Shown here in pieces: positions 22,782 through 32,824 of a DNA stretch of 37,190 nt; position 1 is the stretch's first letter; each line of letters starts with the position of its first letter. The translations under genes and the position numbers were made by a program. Source of the stretch: a virus; the IMG/VR virus record IMGVR_UViG_3300025669_000107, positions 1 to 37,190 of that record, one strand, 5' to 3'. Below the pieces are notes generated by a model. The model was given only the letters and a program-made list of their open reading frames with translations. It did not search any database and was not told the DNA's origin.

Positions 22782-22795
22782 GCTTCTTAGAAATC

Positions 22796-24406
22796 TTAAG
22801 CCTTAACTAACATACAGAAAGCGTCGTATGAAGGGCTTGTAGAAGTACTAGAATATCGTTCCATGTTAATCTTCCAAGCAATATTATTACCAGCCGTAGC
22901 GAAATTATGAGCTAGCCCAGTAGTAAAATCAAATTCTTCCCATGTACTACCGCCATCATTGGTGACAAAATACTCGTCATCGTCTGTTTCAGAATTACTA
23001 AACCTTCTAAGTTCGCACTTTCTAACATTGTAATCTAAAGTTTTAGTGGCAGAAACAGCATTACCAGTTATTTTTCCACTAGAAAGCTTCAATTTACCAT
23101 CAACAACCTCAGTATCGCTATAAGCGACTCCTTCTTCAATGTCATCAAAAAATGCTGTATAACTATCAGTCATACTGTTCAAATTAGTGGTTCCTTGGTC
23201 AAAATCATCAGGGTTAGCCTTCTGCTTAAACACTTGAGCCACAGTCTGCAAATTCTTACTAACCTCAACAGTAGTAGTAAATGTTTTACCAATATTATGA
23301 GAAACTTGTGTGACAGTATGTAATCCACTGCAATTACAGTAAGGCATGCCAACGGCAATTTGTTCACCCGGATTAACCTCTGGCGTGCCAATAATATTAA
23401 ATCGGCCTGTGTTAGTTTGAGTACTATTTTTATCTATTTCAAACTCAGCCTTCTCCTCAACTTCAGTCACAGTAGATAGTTCAGGAGCACTAACAATTAA
23501 ATCTTTAATCCACAAATCACTCTGACTACTAGTATCTTCTTCCATCTTTAACAAAATAATATTGTCGCTCTCCATTTTACCATAAACAAATGTACGATTA
23601 AAAACACTAGTGTTCTCAAATCCATACTCTCCGGCACTAATCAAATTAATACCGTAAGCGACATTCGCATCTAAATTCTCAATGGTGTCTGTCAAAAACG
23701 TTCGTAGCGTCCACTTACTACCATCCCACCAAACATAACCACCAAGACCACCACGGTCTAACATCTCACTAATAATACTTAAACCTTTCTTATGTTGGTA
23801 TTGCATATTCACTCTAACAGTTGGAAAAGTTGTCACCGTGTCACTCCAAGTAATAGTCTCGCTTTCGCTATCATAAGTAGCTTCAGCCCAAACACTGCCA
23901 TTCCAAAAAACTAATGTCATATCAGTATAATCTTGATTAAAAATGTCTCCAATAGCCTCACTCACAAGAGCGGCCGCATGTAAATTCGTCATAGTCTTAT
24001 CAACAAACTCCGGATAATCTCTACCGTCAAGTTCTACATAAAACCCTGTATTAGCATCAACCCCATACTTAGCATTATCAATCTTGCCCGTAAACATACG
24101 AGTTGTGCCATCAACATAATCAGCATAAATAGCTACTGTTTCTCCACCATCAAAACTCTCAAGCCACTTGCCCTCAGTATTAGCAAGACGAATAGAGAAA
24201 TTCCCTAACTTAGAAGTGACAGGTCGAGTAATCTTACAACTTATACACCAATTATTAGCACTGCTTCCAGTAACAGTATCACATACTGTATGAGTAACGC
24301 CATCATTATCATCAACATTAATAATAACTTTAGGCGCTCTATTGTCTATAACAGGTAAATGAATAGTGCCAGATTTACTTACAGTAGTGGGTCGATTAAT
24401 AACCAA
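22796..24406 (-). CDS. Baseplate hub / tail-tip protein (gp27/XkdQ-like)
   Basis: 536 residues, last gene of the tail operon. TTG start at 24406 with GGTGAT five bases upstream, so the non-ATG start is well supported. The N-terminal half contains the hub-like pattern of strands FSIRLANTEGKW, ETVAIYADY, MFTGKIDN. Near 355-400 the segment NPGEQIAVGMPYC...GLHTVTQVSHNIG...TTTVEVSKN matches the second hub barrel of siphovirus and myovirus hub proteins. The C-terminal 130 residues look like a separate strand-rich domain, possibly for fibre attachment. Hub identity is from fold pattern and operon place. Confidence 0.8.
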   Translation of the reverse strand: MVINRPTTVSKSGTIHLPVIDNRAPKVIINVDDNDGVTHTVCDTVTGSSANNWCISCKITRPVTSKLGNFSIRLANTEGKWLESFDGGETVAIYADYVDGTTRMFTGKIDNAKYGVDANTGFYVELDGRDYPEFVDKTMTNLHAAALVSEAIGDIFNQDYTDMTLVFWNGSVWAEATYDSESETITWSDTVTTFPTVRVNMQYQHKKGLSIISEMLDRGGLGGYVWWDGSKWTLRTFLTDTIENLDANVAYGINLISAGEYGFENTSVFNRTFVYGKMESDNIILLKMEEDTSSQSDLWIKDLIVSAPELSTVTEVEEKAEFEIDKNSTQTNTGRFNIIGTPEVNPGEQIAVGMPYCNCSGLHTVTQVSHNIGKTFTTTVEVSKNLQTVAQVFKQKANPDDFDQGTTNLNSMTDSYTAFFDDIEEGVAYSDTEVVDGKLKLSSGKITGNAVSATKTLDYNVRKCELRRFSNSETDDDEYFVTNDGGSTWEEFDFTTGLAHNFATAGNNIAWKINMERYSSTSTSPSYDAFCMLVKA

Positions 24407-24408
24407 TT

Positions 24409-27400
24409 CTAATCACCTTCCAAAGAATCGACAGTAATTACACAATCATGACACATACTGTTCCATTGGAAATTAGGTATTCCAACACTAGTACAAGCAG
24501 TTAAATTAGCCCACATCCAAATATTACAACTGCCATCCACAGCTATCCCGTCACAAATTTTATTATCAACATCAGTCTCCAACACAACAGCATTTGTGGT
24601 ATAACTACTAGTGTTGGTAGTCCAAACAGTGAACCAACTATCAATAGTGTTATTTAAACTCATATATAAATCAGTAGCCTCTTCGCCACCAGTAAAATTA
24701 GCAATGTAAATAGAGGAAACACTTGTTTGGCCAAATGGTTGCACATTCTTAGCATTAACACTACTGGGGTACATATCCCAACTATTAATCTGAGGCAACA
24801 CAAAATTCACAGTAAATGGTGAATGCCTAACTTGTAATGTATAATCAGAAGTGAGATTTTCAGTAGAACTTTCACACTGCAAACTAATATTTCCACTTCC
24901 ATAATACAAAACGTTTAAATCACTGAATTTAATAATTCCATCATTACTTCTATTTACTGTAATATTAACAGAACAAGTACCACTACACCCATCTAAATAA
25001 GTATTAATATCTGTTCCTTCAACAAACACATCATCTAAAGTCTGGTTGAAACTCATATTATGAACGGTAAGTATGCCTCCAGTGCCAGAATCAGTGACTA
25101 ACAACAATGGAACTGTACAAGTTACTCCTGTACAATACTCCTCAACGTAATCATTAAGAATACTCGCAGAAAAACTTATGCTCATTGGAGTATTCGTTTC
25201 ATTCAACACACCTGTAAAATTATAACTAGGAGTTTCTGAACTAGTGCCAAAATATATAACAGTATTGTTCGGCGAACTAGACGCTACCTCTATCTTAACT
25301 CCATAAACACCACAATTATCGCCAGTAGTGTCCGCAGTATCATTAACTTCTATCTTATAACTTATAATAGAGCCCGGGGTGTCAAATGTGTGAAAAGTCT
25401 CACTGGCAACATCGTCCCAATTAGCACCATCATCAGCACTAACAAAAAAAGTCGCAGTACAACTCGCATCAGCTTCACTAGTGTAATATGTTGGCGAAAT
25501 ACTTACTGTATCGGTCGGGCCTGAATTTATAAGAATATCGCTTGTTGCGGTATAATTGCCGTTAGTGAAATTAGTACCACTCCAATTCTTTCCAAAACCG
25601 CCATAACTTATTTCAGCTAAAGCCGCGGTAGCACTGCTTGATGCTCTACTGCCCCCACAAATTGCCTTTCTACAAGTTGCGTAAGTAAGAGTTTTAACTG
25701 TCAAATAAGTTTTAACATCTTCAGCTATAGTCACAGTTCTTAAAAGAGATGCCCCCCAATACACAGCCCACTGAGTATCACTAGTTTTTCGCAAACTTAA
25801 AGTTTCTGTGCCGCCACATCCATCATTATAACAATTATCATAGGCTTTTCTAAAAGTAGCAAGGGCAACATCATACGTTCCGCCACTCGTACCATAACTA
25901 ATATAAACATAAGCTCTACTATTATAATAAGCACTGTCAGTCGTACAACTACTAGAATCTTGGTCATATCCAGACAAACTAATTACCAAATCAACATCAA
26001 CTCTCGTATTACCAATAAGGTCTATAACCGCATCTTTAGTGTTTGCCCATGAATTATCAGTTTCCTCAATAGAAGTAGAAGAAGGGCACCAACCAGTATA
26101 TGAATAACTATAAGACTCTACTCTTTCATCGATTGCGTCATAACTGGCAGTACCCCCGCCAGTAATATCGAAATTCCATCGTCCACTACGCTCAGAGGTC
26201 AAAGAATCTAACACAAATACGGGCAACGCCCCATTATAACTGCCAGTATCATTAAAGTATTCATCAGACAACCATGTTTCCTCATAATCAAGTTCAACAG
26301 GATTACTCTCTGAAGCATTAATAGTTAAAGTAATATTCTCAGTAAAATTACCAGCAGTGCTCAATAATAAATTATGACTAACACTTGTACTTGTCAATAA
26401 GAAAAATTCCTTACTAACATTATCATCTGCAAATCTATTCTCATTAAGCCAGTCCTCGCTGAAATTACCTCTTAAATTAATTTCAACGCTATTATCATTT
26501 AACACATCTAACGTAGCATCTTCAGTATAATTATAATTCCACAAATCAAATGTTAAATTAAGAACATTATAATAATCTTCTAAATCAAATGTAATAGTGC
26601 CATTATCAGTAGCATTAATACTCGTGACCGAAGTGTTCCACTTAGTCAAACTAACATAAGGAATCTCCCAAGTTACATTAACAGTTCCGTTATCACAAAC
26701 ATAATTTGTTCCGTAACCTTCAAGGTCAATAGATATGCATGCCTCAACTGTCGAAACTTCTGCTCCATCAATTGTGTCATAAATCGTGCAACTAATATTT
26801 GGACTAGTGCTTTGTTCAAACTTCTTAGTAATATTATATCCTTCAACTGTGAAATTTAAAGCACCTGTGTAATTAATACTTACTGTGTTAGATGAATTTA
26901 ATGTTACACCGTAAGTTGTTCCATCATAAGGAGTTACTTTACAAAAAACATCATCGTTTTGTGCAAAAGAAGAACTATCTAAAGAAGGAGACACTGTTGT
27001 ATATGTTAATCCCGCTTCATAAAATTTCCTATCAAATGCAGTCAACATAGTAATTTTAGTATTTACTTCATTATCAACAACACAATCATCAACAACAGAA
27101 TACGTGCTTATATTATCAACGTCGATTAAATCATTTTGTCCCAAATAAATCCAATCACTTTCCGACCAATTCCAACAATAATTTTTTTGAGCGCTCCCTT
27201 TACTAACAAGACTAACATTAGAAGTATTTCTTTCTAACGTATAATTAGCTCTATAATCCATACACACACTATTATCAGTAAGAGCATAAGTAGCAAAATT
27301 TCCATCATTCCCGTTTGCCGCTGGATAAGCTACATAAAAACAACCACTCCCCCCAAGTTCATTCTTATCTGTCGTTATATTTTTTGTTGCATCAACATCT

Positions 27401-28554
27401 GTCCATTCACTTGAAGTAATCGCGCCATTAACATACCAATTAACCACACTTTCATCCGCCCCTATTGTAGTAAAAAATTGGTAATTGCAAGTTAACACAC
27501 TATTAATAAAAGGGTTTAGCGGGGTAACATTAACACTTTCAACCCAAATAGCTTCTCCAAAAGTAAAATTAAGACTGTCAATACTAACATTAGTAGTACC
27601 ATTATTATCCAAAAAACACTGATAAAAAAAGTATTGAGTAGTTGTAGAAAAAAGTTTGGAATCGCCAACATTGCTTAAATCAAACCACGTACTATTATCT
27701 TGACTGACATTGCATTTAACACTGCCGTTATTACCAACACCATCATCCCAAGTTTTAGTAGTTAAATTAACTCTACTCCAATTAGTACCAACACTAATAT
27801 TAGTAGAATAAACATAACCAGTATCATTAGAATATAAACTAGCTAATCCACCACTTATTGTAACATTTGTTTTAGATTGAATATCTGTTTCGTTATCAAA
27901 AGGCTCCCAGAAACTTTGCTGGTACTGGCCTTCACTAGCTATCTGAATTACTGGGTCAATAAATAAATTGCCCTTAATATTCCCATAATGATGTTCGCCG
28001 TCAACCATACCAACATACAACATATCATCAGGGCTAAAATCGTATTCATAATCATCAGTTCTATCTTTTATAATTTTAAGTCTTATTCTATGTTTAGCTG
28101 TGTTCTCATGAGTGAAATTATAATTCCACTTAATTTTATCACTAGTAAAAATGTAATCAATAACTAATAAACCATCAGTGCCACTATAACCTTTATAATA
28201 AGGGACTTCTTTTCTAACAACGAAATAACCGGGGGTTTCATCCACAACATAAACATCAATTAAACTTGCTTTTCTATTATCTTGCACCCACCAAGCATCC
28301 TCACCTGTGTCTTCATTAACACCATAAGTACGCCAATAATCAACATACTCTTTACTCTCAAAAACAACATGCCAACCACATTTTACTTTCATATAATCAT
28401 CATGAACAATTAAAGTAAGACCATCATCACACCCTTCACTAACTGGAAGCTCAACAACAACTCTATCATCTAAAATACTTACTGTGAACACAGCCCCACC
28501 TAACAACACCATTGTTAACAATATTACTAGTCCTTTGTATTTATACTCTGTCAT
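24409..28554 (-). CDS. Giant fibre-like surface protein with N-terminal membrane segment
   Basis: 1381 residues, the largest mature product of the window. Residues about 7-28 form one hydrophobic segment (signal or anchor). After that it is strand-rich with very many Asn-x-Ser/Thr sites, fitting N-glycosylation as on archaeal surface proteins, and a moderate number of cysteines. Several beta-sandwich-like repeats are suggested, for example near 1030-1110 (TSDILINSGPTDTVSIS, then FFVSADDGANW). Its place between the tail-tip gene and the hub gene points to a tail fibre or receptor-binding protein. A secreted N-terminus is odd for a virion part that assembles in the cytoplasm. A host-surface adhesin is the alternative. 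Confidence 0.85.
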   Translation of the reverse strand: MTEYKYKGLVILLTMVLLGGAVFTVSILDDRVVVELPVSEGCDDGLTLIVHDDYMKVKCGWHVVFESKEYVDYWRTYGVNEDTGEDAWWVQDNRKASLIDVYVVDETPGYFVVRKEVPYYKGYSGTDGLLVIDYIFTSDKIKWNYNFTHENTAKHRIRLKIIKDRTDDYEYDFSPDDMLYVGMVDGEHHYGNIKGNLFIDPVIQIASEGQYQQSFWEPFDNETDIQSKTNVTISGGLASLYSNDTGYVYSTNISVGTNWSRVNLTTKTWDDGVGNNGSVKCNVSQDNSTWFDLSNVGDSKLFSTTTQYFFYQCFLDNNGTTNVSIDSLNFTFGEAIWVESVNVTPLNPFINSVLTCNYQFFTTIGADESVVNWYVNGAITSSEWTDVDATKNITTDKNELGGSGCFYVAYPAANGNDGNFATYALTDNSVCMDYRANYTLERNTSNVSLVSKGSAQKNYCWNWSESDWIYLGQNDLIDVDNISTYSVVDDCVVDNEVNTKITMLTAFDRKFYEAGLTYTTVSPSLDSSSFAQNDDVFCKVTPYDGTTYGVTLNSSNTVSINYTGALNFTVEGYNITKKFEQSTSPNISCTIYDTIDGAEVSTVEACISIDLEGYGTNYVCDNGTVNVTWEIPYVSLTKWNTSVTSINATDNGTITFDLEDYYNVLNLTFDLWNYNYTEDATLDVLNDNSVEINLRGNFSEDWLNENRFADDNVSKEFFLLTSTSVSHNLLLSTAGNFTENITLTINASESNPVELDYEETWLSDEYFNDTGSYNGALPVFVLDSLTSERSGRWNFDITGGGTASYDAIDERVESYSYSYTGWCPSSTSIEETDNSWANTKDAVIDLIGNTRVDVDLVISLSGYDQDSSSCTTDSAYYNSRAYVYISYGTSGGTYDVALATFRKAYDNCYNDGCGGTETLSLRKTSDTQWAVYWGASLLRTVTIAEDVKTYLTVKTLTYATCRKAICGGSRASSSATAALAEISYGGFGKNWSGTNFTNGNYTATSDILINSGPTDTVSISPTYYTSEADASCTATFFVSADDGANWDDVASETFHTFDTPGSIISYKIEVNDTADTTGDNCGVYGVKIEVASSSPNNTVIYFGTSSETPSYNFTGVLNETNTPMSISFSASILNDYVEEYCTGVTCTVPLLLVTDSGTGGILTVHNMSFNQTLDDVFVEGTDINTYLDGCSGTCSVNITVNRSNDGIIKFSDLNVLYYGSGNISLQCESSTENLTSDYTLQVRHSPFTVNFVLPQINSWDMYPSSVNAKNVQPFGQTSVSSIYIANFTGGEEATDLYMSLNNTIDSWFTVWTTNTSSYTTNAVVLETDVDNKICDGIAVDGSCNIWMWANLTACTSVGIPNFQWNSMCHDCVITVDSLEGD

Positions 28555-28560
28555 GTAGAA

Positions 28561-28929
28561 TCATTCCTCAACCAACTGCATACTAAAACTATACTTCATT
28601 CCAGCGTCTTCATTGGCATTATCTTGAAATTTTAAACTGCTCGGCACAATATAATAAGTGCCATCATGTAAACCATCAACTAAAACAAACGCACTCGCAA
28701 CATCCAACGCTTGTATACTTGCTCTATTAGTATCTAAATTAGTTTGTGTTGTTCCATAAATGTCTCCTGTAATACTTAATTCAGTCTGTTGGTCGTCCAA
28801 CCCAATAATATCTACTTGCGCTAAACTCTTACCCATAACTTGTTTATACTTTTTTTGTCTAGTAAACGGAACGCAATTCTTAACGTGTAAAACAACCCCT
28901 CCAAAAATAATATAGTTTGAATATCCCAT
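28561..28929 (-). CDS. Small tail protein (tail-tip region)
   Basis: 122 residues from ATG 28929, with GAGGACG upstream and the tape-measure stop two bases before it; the frame is open further upstream but inside that gene. Strand-rich (GYSNYIIFGGVVL, AQVDIIGLDDQQTELSITGDIYG), with a C-terminal SFSMQLVEE strand. Its position directly after the tape measure is that of distal tail or tail-tip proteins. No firm family. Confidence 0.8.
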   Translation of the reverse strand: MGYSNYIIFGGVVLHVKNCVPFTRQKKYKQVMGKSLAQVDIIGLDDQQTELSITGDIYGTTQTNLDTNRASIQALDVASAFVLVDGLHDGTYYIVPSSLKFQDNANEDAGMKYSFSMQLVEE

Positions 28930-28930
28930 T

Positions 28931-31900
28931 TTATAACGTCCTCGTTTCTCTCTGTATTTCTCTAACAAATGCGTCCGCAAAATCACTAGCACTGCCAGTA
29001 ACGCCCTGAATAATGACATTAGCAATACTGACGCCCGGTTGGGCATTATTATCAGAAACGGGTCTATCAACTTTAGGAGTTCCATTCACCTTCCAAGAAT
29101 CCACATCATATCCCTTACTCATATTAGTCTCCCCTTGCAGTTTAAAAACATCTGCCATATACGCGCTTCTCGAATCTTCATACTCTTGAGTATTTTTTGG
29201 GTCATACGATGAACTAAGTAAAGCTGAACCGCTAGAAGACGATTCTTCCCCTAAAGCGGCTTCTCGTTTAGCGTCTTTCATCTCAAGAGCTGCCTGCATA
29301 GCCTGTAATGCCGCTTTAGCTTTACTAATCAATTCATCAAACTTACTTTTCAACTCATCAATCTTAGTCTTAATGCCGTCATAAGCAGACCGTTGATTTT
29401 CCAATGATAATGTCAATGCGTCAACTCTACCCTGATGAATTTTGACCATAGCGGCGGCCTGACTCTGAGCAACCCACTCATTTTTCAACGCACTAACCAC
29501 TTGCTCACTACTTTCATAAACGCCCTTAGCTTCATCTTCATGAGCCTGAACAGAATATGCTACGTCATCTTGCATTTCTCCATAATAAACTGCATACGAA
29601 TCTTTTAAATTTCTAATAACTTGTTCAACTTCATTAATTCTATCACTCTCAGCACCAGAATCTTCCTGATATTCTGTAGTGCCCATAAGCATAGTCTGAT
29701 ATTGAGTAACAGAACCGCTAACATTAGAACCTAACTTATTACCACTGGCAACAGTTTCTTCAATAAACGCGCTAACCGTTTCACGCCACGCCTTATAAGT
29801 AAGCATACCATCATTGGCGGCATTATTAACAGCAGTAATACTATCAAATAATTTATAATAACCATGTTCACTCTTACCTAACATTTCTTGAATGTAACCA
29901 TGAGCATCAGTAATACCTCTTTCAGCAAGTTCTTCTTTCTTAAGCCATCTCTCACCGGCAGACATTAAAGCTTCAGTAGCCGTTTGGTCTTTAAACCTAG
30001 CACTTGTTAAATCGCTAATAGTATCATTAATATCATCTAATTGGTTTTGCCAAGATTTCAGTTCTCGTTTCTCAGCCTTTAAACTAACAGTTGTTTGTTT
30101 AATCAATGCGTCCATAGCGCGCAAATCATCATTTAAATCATCAACTTCAGCTTGAACATCTCGCATATTTTCTCTATAATCTGAAAGCACATTAATCATT
30201 TCCTGATAAGACCGAGAAGCTTCACTTATAGCTCCCTCGCCAGCACCACCTTCACGCATAGCATCAGTTTCCATATCACGACCGACATCAATATCATCAA
30301 TCCAACTAGAAATTTTTCTAATCTGACTATTCTCACCAGATTGTCTTATGCTCTTCCAAAAATCAGCCCAATAATCGCCAACTTTTTCAATGGCTTTAGC
30401 TAACTTATTAGCCTCAGCAGTGCTAATCTCAAAATACTTGCCAACATCTTCCATTCCAAGAAGCATATCCACAGCTTCAGCAACGGTAATATTGTACAAT
30501 TTCTGCAACTGCATAATTTCTTCAATTCTAGAACCTACTCTACCATAATTATCATATTCTTCTTTGGCGTTTTCTTTCGCAACGCCTGTAGACTTAGCCT
30601 GCTCTTCAAACGCCTCCATAGTTAACGTATGTAATTCTTCTCTAACTTTCAGCAAGTCAGCCTGCGATTCCAAAGCTTTAGCATCTTCTTTTCTACCTTC
30701 TTCTTTCGCTTTAGCAATATCTGCGTATAATTTTCCGAGAGCAGACAAAGTTTGATACGAAGCTTCATCCTCTCGCTCAGTATTAATCTCTTTACCAGCT
30801 CCAGCTAAATTTTTAGCTCCGTAAGCAATCGCGCCCAGAGTTCCATACTTAAAATATTTTATCTGTTCTTTAATACCCTCCATACTTTTTTGTTTTTCAA
30901 CAATCATATCAATAGCTCGAACAACTAAATCAGCTCCTCTAATAGCGTGAGTTCCAAGATTGGAAAAAAACTCTGCTGTCTTGCTTGTCGCAAAAACGTT
31001 TCTTAAACTATTCCACGCTTGAGCCATACGATTAGCATTACTTTCCATTTGTGTAGCAACATTATCACTAACACCACCAGCCATTTGTAATTGCATGGCC
31101 ATATCTGAAATACTTTCACCGGCCGCATTAGCCTGATTGAACAACATATTAACAGCTCTAGCGCCTCTAGCACCAAAAATATTTGCGAGAACCTCGGCAC
31201 TATTTGACAAACCATTAGTAGCAGTTCTTAAATCATCAAGAACAGCAACAGTATTTCTAGCCTTACCACTACTATCCTGCCAAGCAACGCCAAGTCTTTC
31301 CATAATATCAGAAGCTTGAGCCCCCGGCTTAATAAGTGATTGTAAAGCTTGGTTTAAAGAAGTACCAGCTTTACTAGAAGTCAGACCAGCATTTTGCAAA
31401 ACCCCAAGCATACCAATAACTTCAGGCAAAGTAATACCTAACTGACTAGCATTACCAACAACATAAGAAAGCGCTGTGCCTAAAGTTTCAACATCAGAAG
31501 CAGTAGCATTAGCAACCTTAGCAATAACCTCAGTAACATAACCAGCTTCAGCACCACTCATATTATAAGCGTGAAGTGTAGTAATTAACAAATTAGCGGC
31601 ATCATCTAAATCACTAAAACCAGCAAGAGCCAAACTTTGAGCGTTTTTAACAACAGTCATAGCGTCAGCGGCTTCAAAACCAGCTTTATTAATTTCCAAA
31701 AAAGAAGCAGAAATATCATCAAGAGCGAACACACTACCACTAGCGGCATCCATTAATTTACCTTTAATGGACTCAGCGGCCTCTCCAGTTGCGGCACTAA
31801 TTTTGTAAACGCCTTTCTCGAACTCCGTAAAGTTCTTAGCCATAATCACAAACGGAGCGGCAATGCCAGCTAACGCGGCCCCAACAAACATAACATTGAC

Positions 31901-32164
31901 CATAGCCCAACGAAGATTAGCAAGACTTTTGTTCATAGCAAGAACTCTTGCATTAACAGCAGAAGCCTGAGCTTTCAAACCAGCTAAAGCTCCACCAAGT
32001 TTTCCAGCAGAAGCAGTAGCAACCGCAGTACTGGTAGCTTGTTTACCAACAGCACTAGTTAATTTAGAAGACTCAGCAGTAACCTGTTTATAATTAGAAA
32101 CTACACCAGTAGCACCACTACTAGTGAACGCAAACTTCTCTGTAATAACGTTATCCAACCCCAT
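28931..32164 (-). CDS. Tail tape measure protein (TP901 core family)
   Basis: 1077 residues. Residues about 115-350 match the TP901-type core: EFEKGVYKISAATGE, LTSSKAGTSLNQALQSLIKP, and IFGARGARAVNMLFN. A hydrophobic segment at about 90-113 (MVNVMFVGAALAGIAAP) is typical. Long helical and coiled-coil regions follow at 540-970. It sets tail length and is ejected with DNA; at about 1.5 angstrom per residue the tail would be near 160 nm. It starts seven bases after the stop of the frameshifted chaperone, as in most siphoviruses. Confidence 0.95.
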   Translation of the reverse strand: MGLDNVITEKFAFTSSGATGVVSNYKQVTAESSKLTSAVGKQATSTAVATASAGKLGGALAGLKAQASAVNARVLAMNKSLANLRWAMVNVMFVGAALAGIAAPFVIMAKNFTEFEKGVYKISAATGEAAESIKGKLMDAASGSVFALDDISASFLEINKAGFEAADAMTVVKNAQSLALAGFSDLDDAANLLITTLHAYNMSGAEAGYVTEVIAKVANATASDVETLGTALSYVVGNASQLGITLPEVIGMLGVLQNAGLTSSKAGTSLNQALQSLIKPGAQASDIMERLGVAWQDSSGKARNTVAVLDDLRTATNGLSNSAEVLANIFGARGARAVNMLFNQANAAGESISDMAMQLQMAGGVSDNVATQMESNANRMAQAWNSLRNVFATSKTAEFFSNLGTHAIRGADLVVRAIDMIVEKQKSMEGIKEQIKYFKYGTLGAIAYGAKNLAGAGKEINTEREDEASYQTLSALGKLYADIAKAKEEGRKEDAKALESQADLLKVREELHTLTMEAFEEQAKSTGVAKENAKEEYDNYGRVGSRIEEIMQLQKLYNITVAEAVDMLLGMEDVGKYFEISTAEANKLAKAIEKVGDYWADFWKSIRQSGENSQIRKISSWIDDIDVGRDMETDAMREGGAGEGAISEASRSYQEMINVLSDYRENMRDVQAEVDDLNDDLRAMDALIKQTTVSLKAEKRELKSWQNQLDDINDTISDLTSARFKDQTATEALMSAGERWLKKEELAERGITDAHGYIQEMLGKSEHGYYKLFDSITAVNNAANDGMLTYKAWRETVSAFIEETVASGNKLGSNVSGSVTQYQTMLMGTTEYQEDSGAESDRINEVEQVIRNLKDSYAVYYGEMQDDVAYSVQAHEDEAKGVYESSEQVVSALKNEWVAQSQAAAMVKIHQGRVDALTLSLENQRSAYDGIKTKIDELKSKFDELISKAKAALQAMQAALEMKDAKREAALGEESSSSGSALLSSSYDPKNTQEYEDSRSAYMADVFKLQGETNMSKGYDVDSWKVNGTPKVDRPVSDNNAQPGVSIANVIIQGVTGSASDFADAFVREIQRETRTL

Positions 32165-32170
32165 TAAACA

Positions 32171-32757
32171 CTACCTTTTCTTGCTCTTTTTACTATTCTT
32201 TTTGTACTGTCTCTCTTTTTCTCTCTGTTCCCTATTCCAAGAGTCTACTAAAACATCAATCTCTGTCCAAGTAAGACCGCCAATATTGAAGAAGTTATAA
32301 CCTCTACGGTGTAAAAACAAAATTAAGTCCCCTTCTTCACGTTTAGACTTAATCGCTCTCAGTTTTTTCCGAAATCGTCCTCTTTTTTCTCAATAGCTTT
32401 CTTCAAATTCTTATTCTTAGAAACATCAACACCACTCTCAAATAAAATCGTGTTAACAATAGCTGTTCCGATTCCTTTCAAATCCTGCAAATCCTTCTCT
32501 TCATACTTAGGGTTGATACAATACTTTAAAATTATCTTGCCATCCACGTCAATATCGTTACCATCAGCGTCCTTCGTTCCTGCTTCATTAAAAGCTTTCT
32601 TTAACTCAGCCTTAATCATAGGAATAATAATAACAGTTTCTCCCTTAAAAGGAAGTTGCTCTTTATCATTCTCATCAACAATTAACTTAACTTCTTGAGG
32701 AATTAACACGCCTTTCTCATCTCTTGAAAACAATGTTGATTCTTTTTTCAATACCAT
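32171..32757 (-). CDS. Tail assembly chaperone GT fusion made by -1 frameshift
   Basis: Reads the 132-codon upstream frame (32757-32359) and slips back one base on A AAA AAC (32368-32362). It then continues for 63 codons beginning LRAIKSKREEGDLI and ending at TAG 32171. This matches the lambda gpG/gpGT scheme: same place (between tail tube and tape measure), long plus short product, heptamer right at the stop of the short frame. The added part has a helical, Trp-containing core (GGLTWTEIDVLVDSWNRE) and a very basic tail (KKNSKKSKKR). It should recruit the tape measure and tube during tail assembly. Confidence 0.85.
32359..32757 (-). CDS. Tail assembly chaperone (gpG-like, unshifted product)
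   Basis: 132 residues ending KKEDDFGKN just after the slippery heptamer. AGGTGATG precedes the ATG. Mixed strand/helix, charged, including a segment DADGNDIDVDGKIILKY. The identity rests on position (after the tail tube gene, before the tape measure) and on the overlapping frame with a shift site. The unshifted form should be the major product. Confidence 0.88.
   Translation of the reverse strand: MVLKKESTLFSRDEKGVLIPQEVKLIVDENDKEQLPFKGETVIIIPMIKAELKKAFNEAGTKDADGNDIDVDGKIILKYCINPKYEEKDLQDLKGIGTAIVNTILFESGVDVSKNKNLKKAIEKKEDDFGKN
32362..32368 (-). promoter_or_regulatory. Slippery heptamer for programmed -1 frameshift
   Basis: On the - strand the sequence is GG-A-AAA-AAC-TGA in the zero frame, an exact X-XXY-YYZ heptamer (X = A, Y = A, Z = C), with the zero-frame stop directly after it. 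The -1 frame is open for 63 more codons. No strong downstream pseudoknot was identified by eye. Confidence 0.85.
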
Positions 32758-32795
32758 TTTTTTTCATCACCTTTCATCTATTTATATTTAAAATT

Positions 32796-32811
32796 AAAAA
32801 AAGAAAAAAAA
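32796..32811 (-). terminator. T-tract after the tail tube gene
   Basis: On the - strand T8-C-T7 lies about 13 bases after the tail tube stop and about 40 before the chaperone ATG. In archaea such a run would cause at least partial termination. That would give more tube protein mRNA than downstream tail mRNA. No convincing new promoter follows, so read-through must supply the rest. Confidence 0.5.
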
Positions 32812-32824
32812 TTAACGATTATGT

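Noticed and set aside
32165-32358. Gap between tape measure and chaperone as non-coding
   Set aside because: It is coding in the -1 frame of the chaperone gene, reached through the A AAA AAC slip site.
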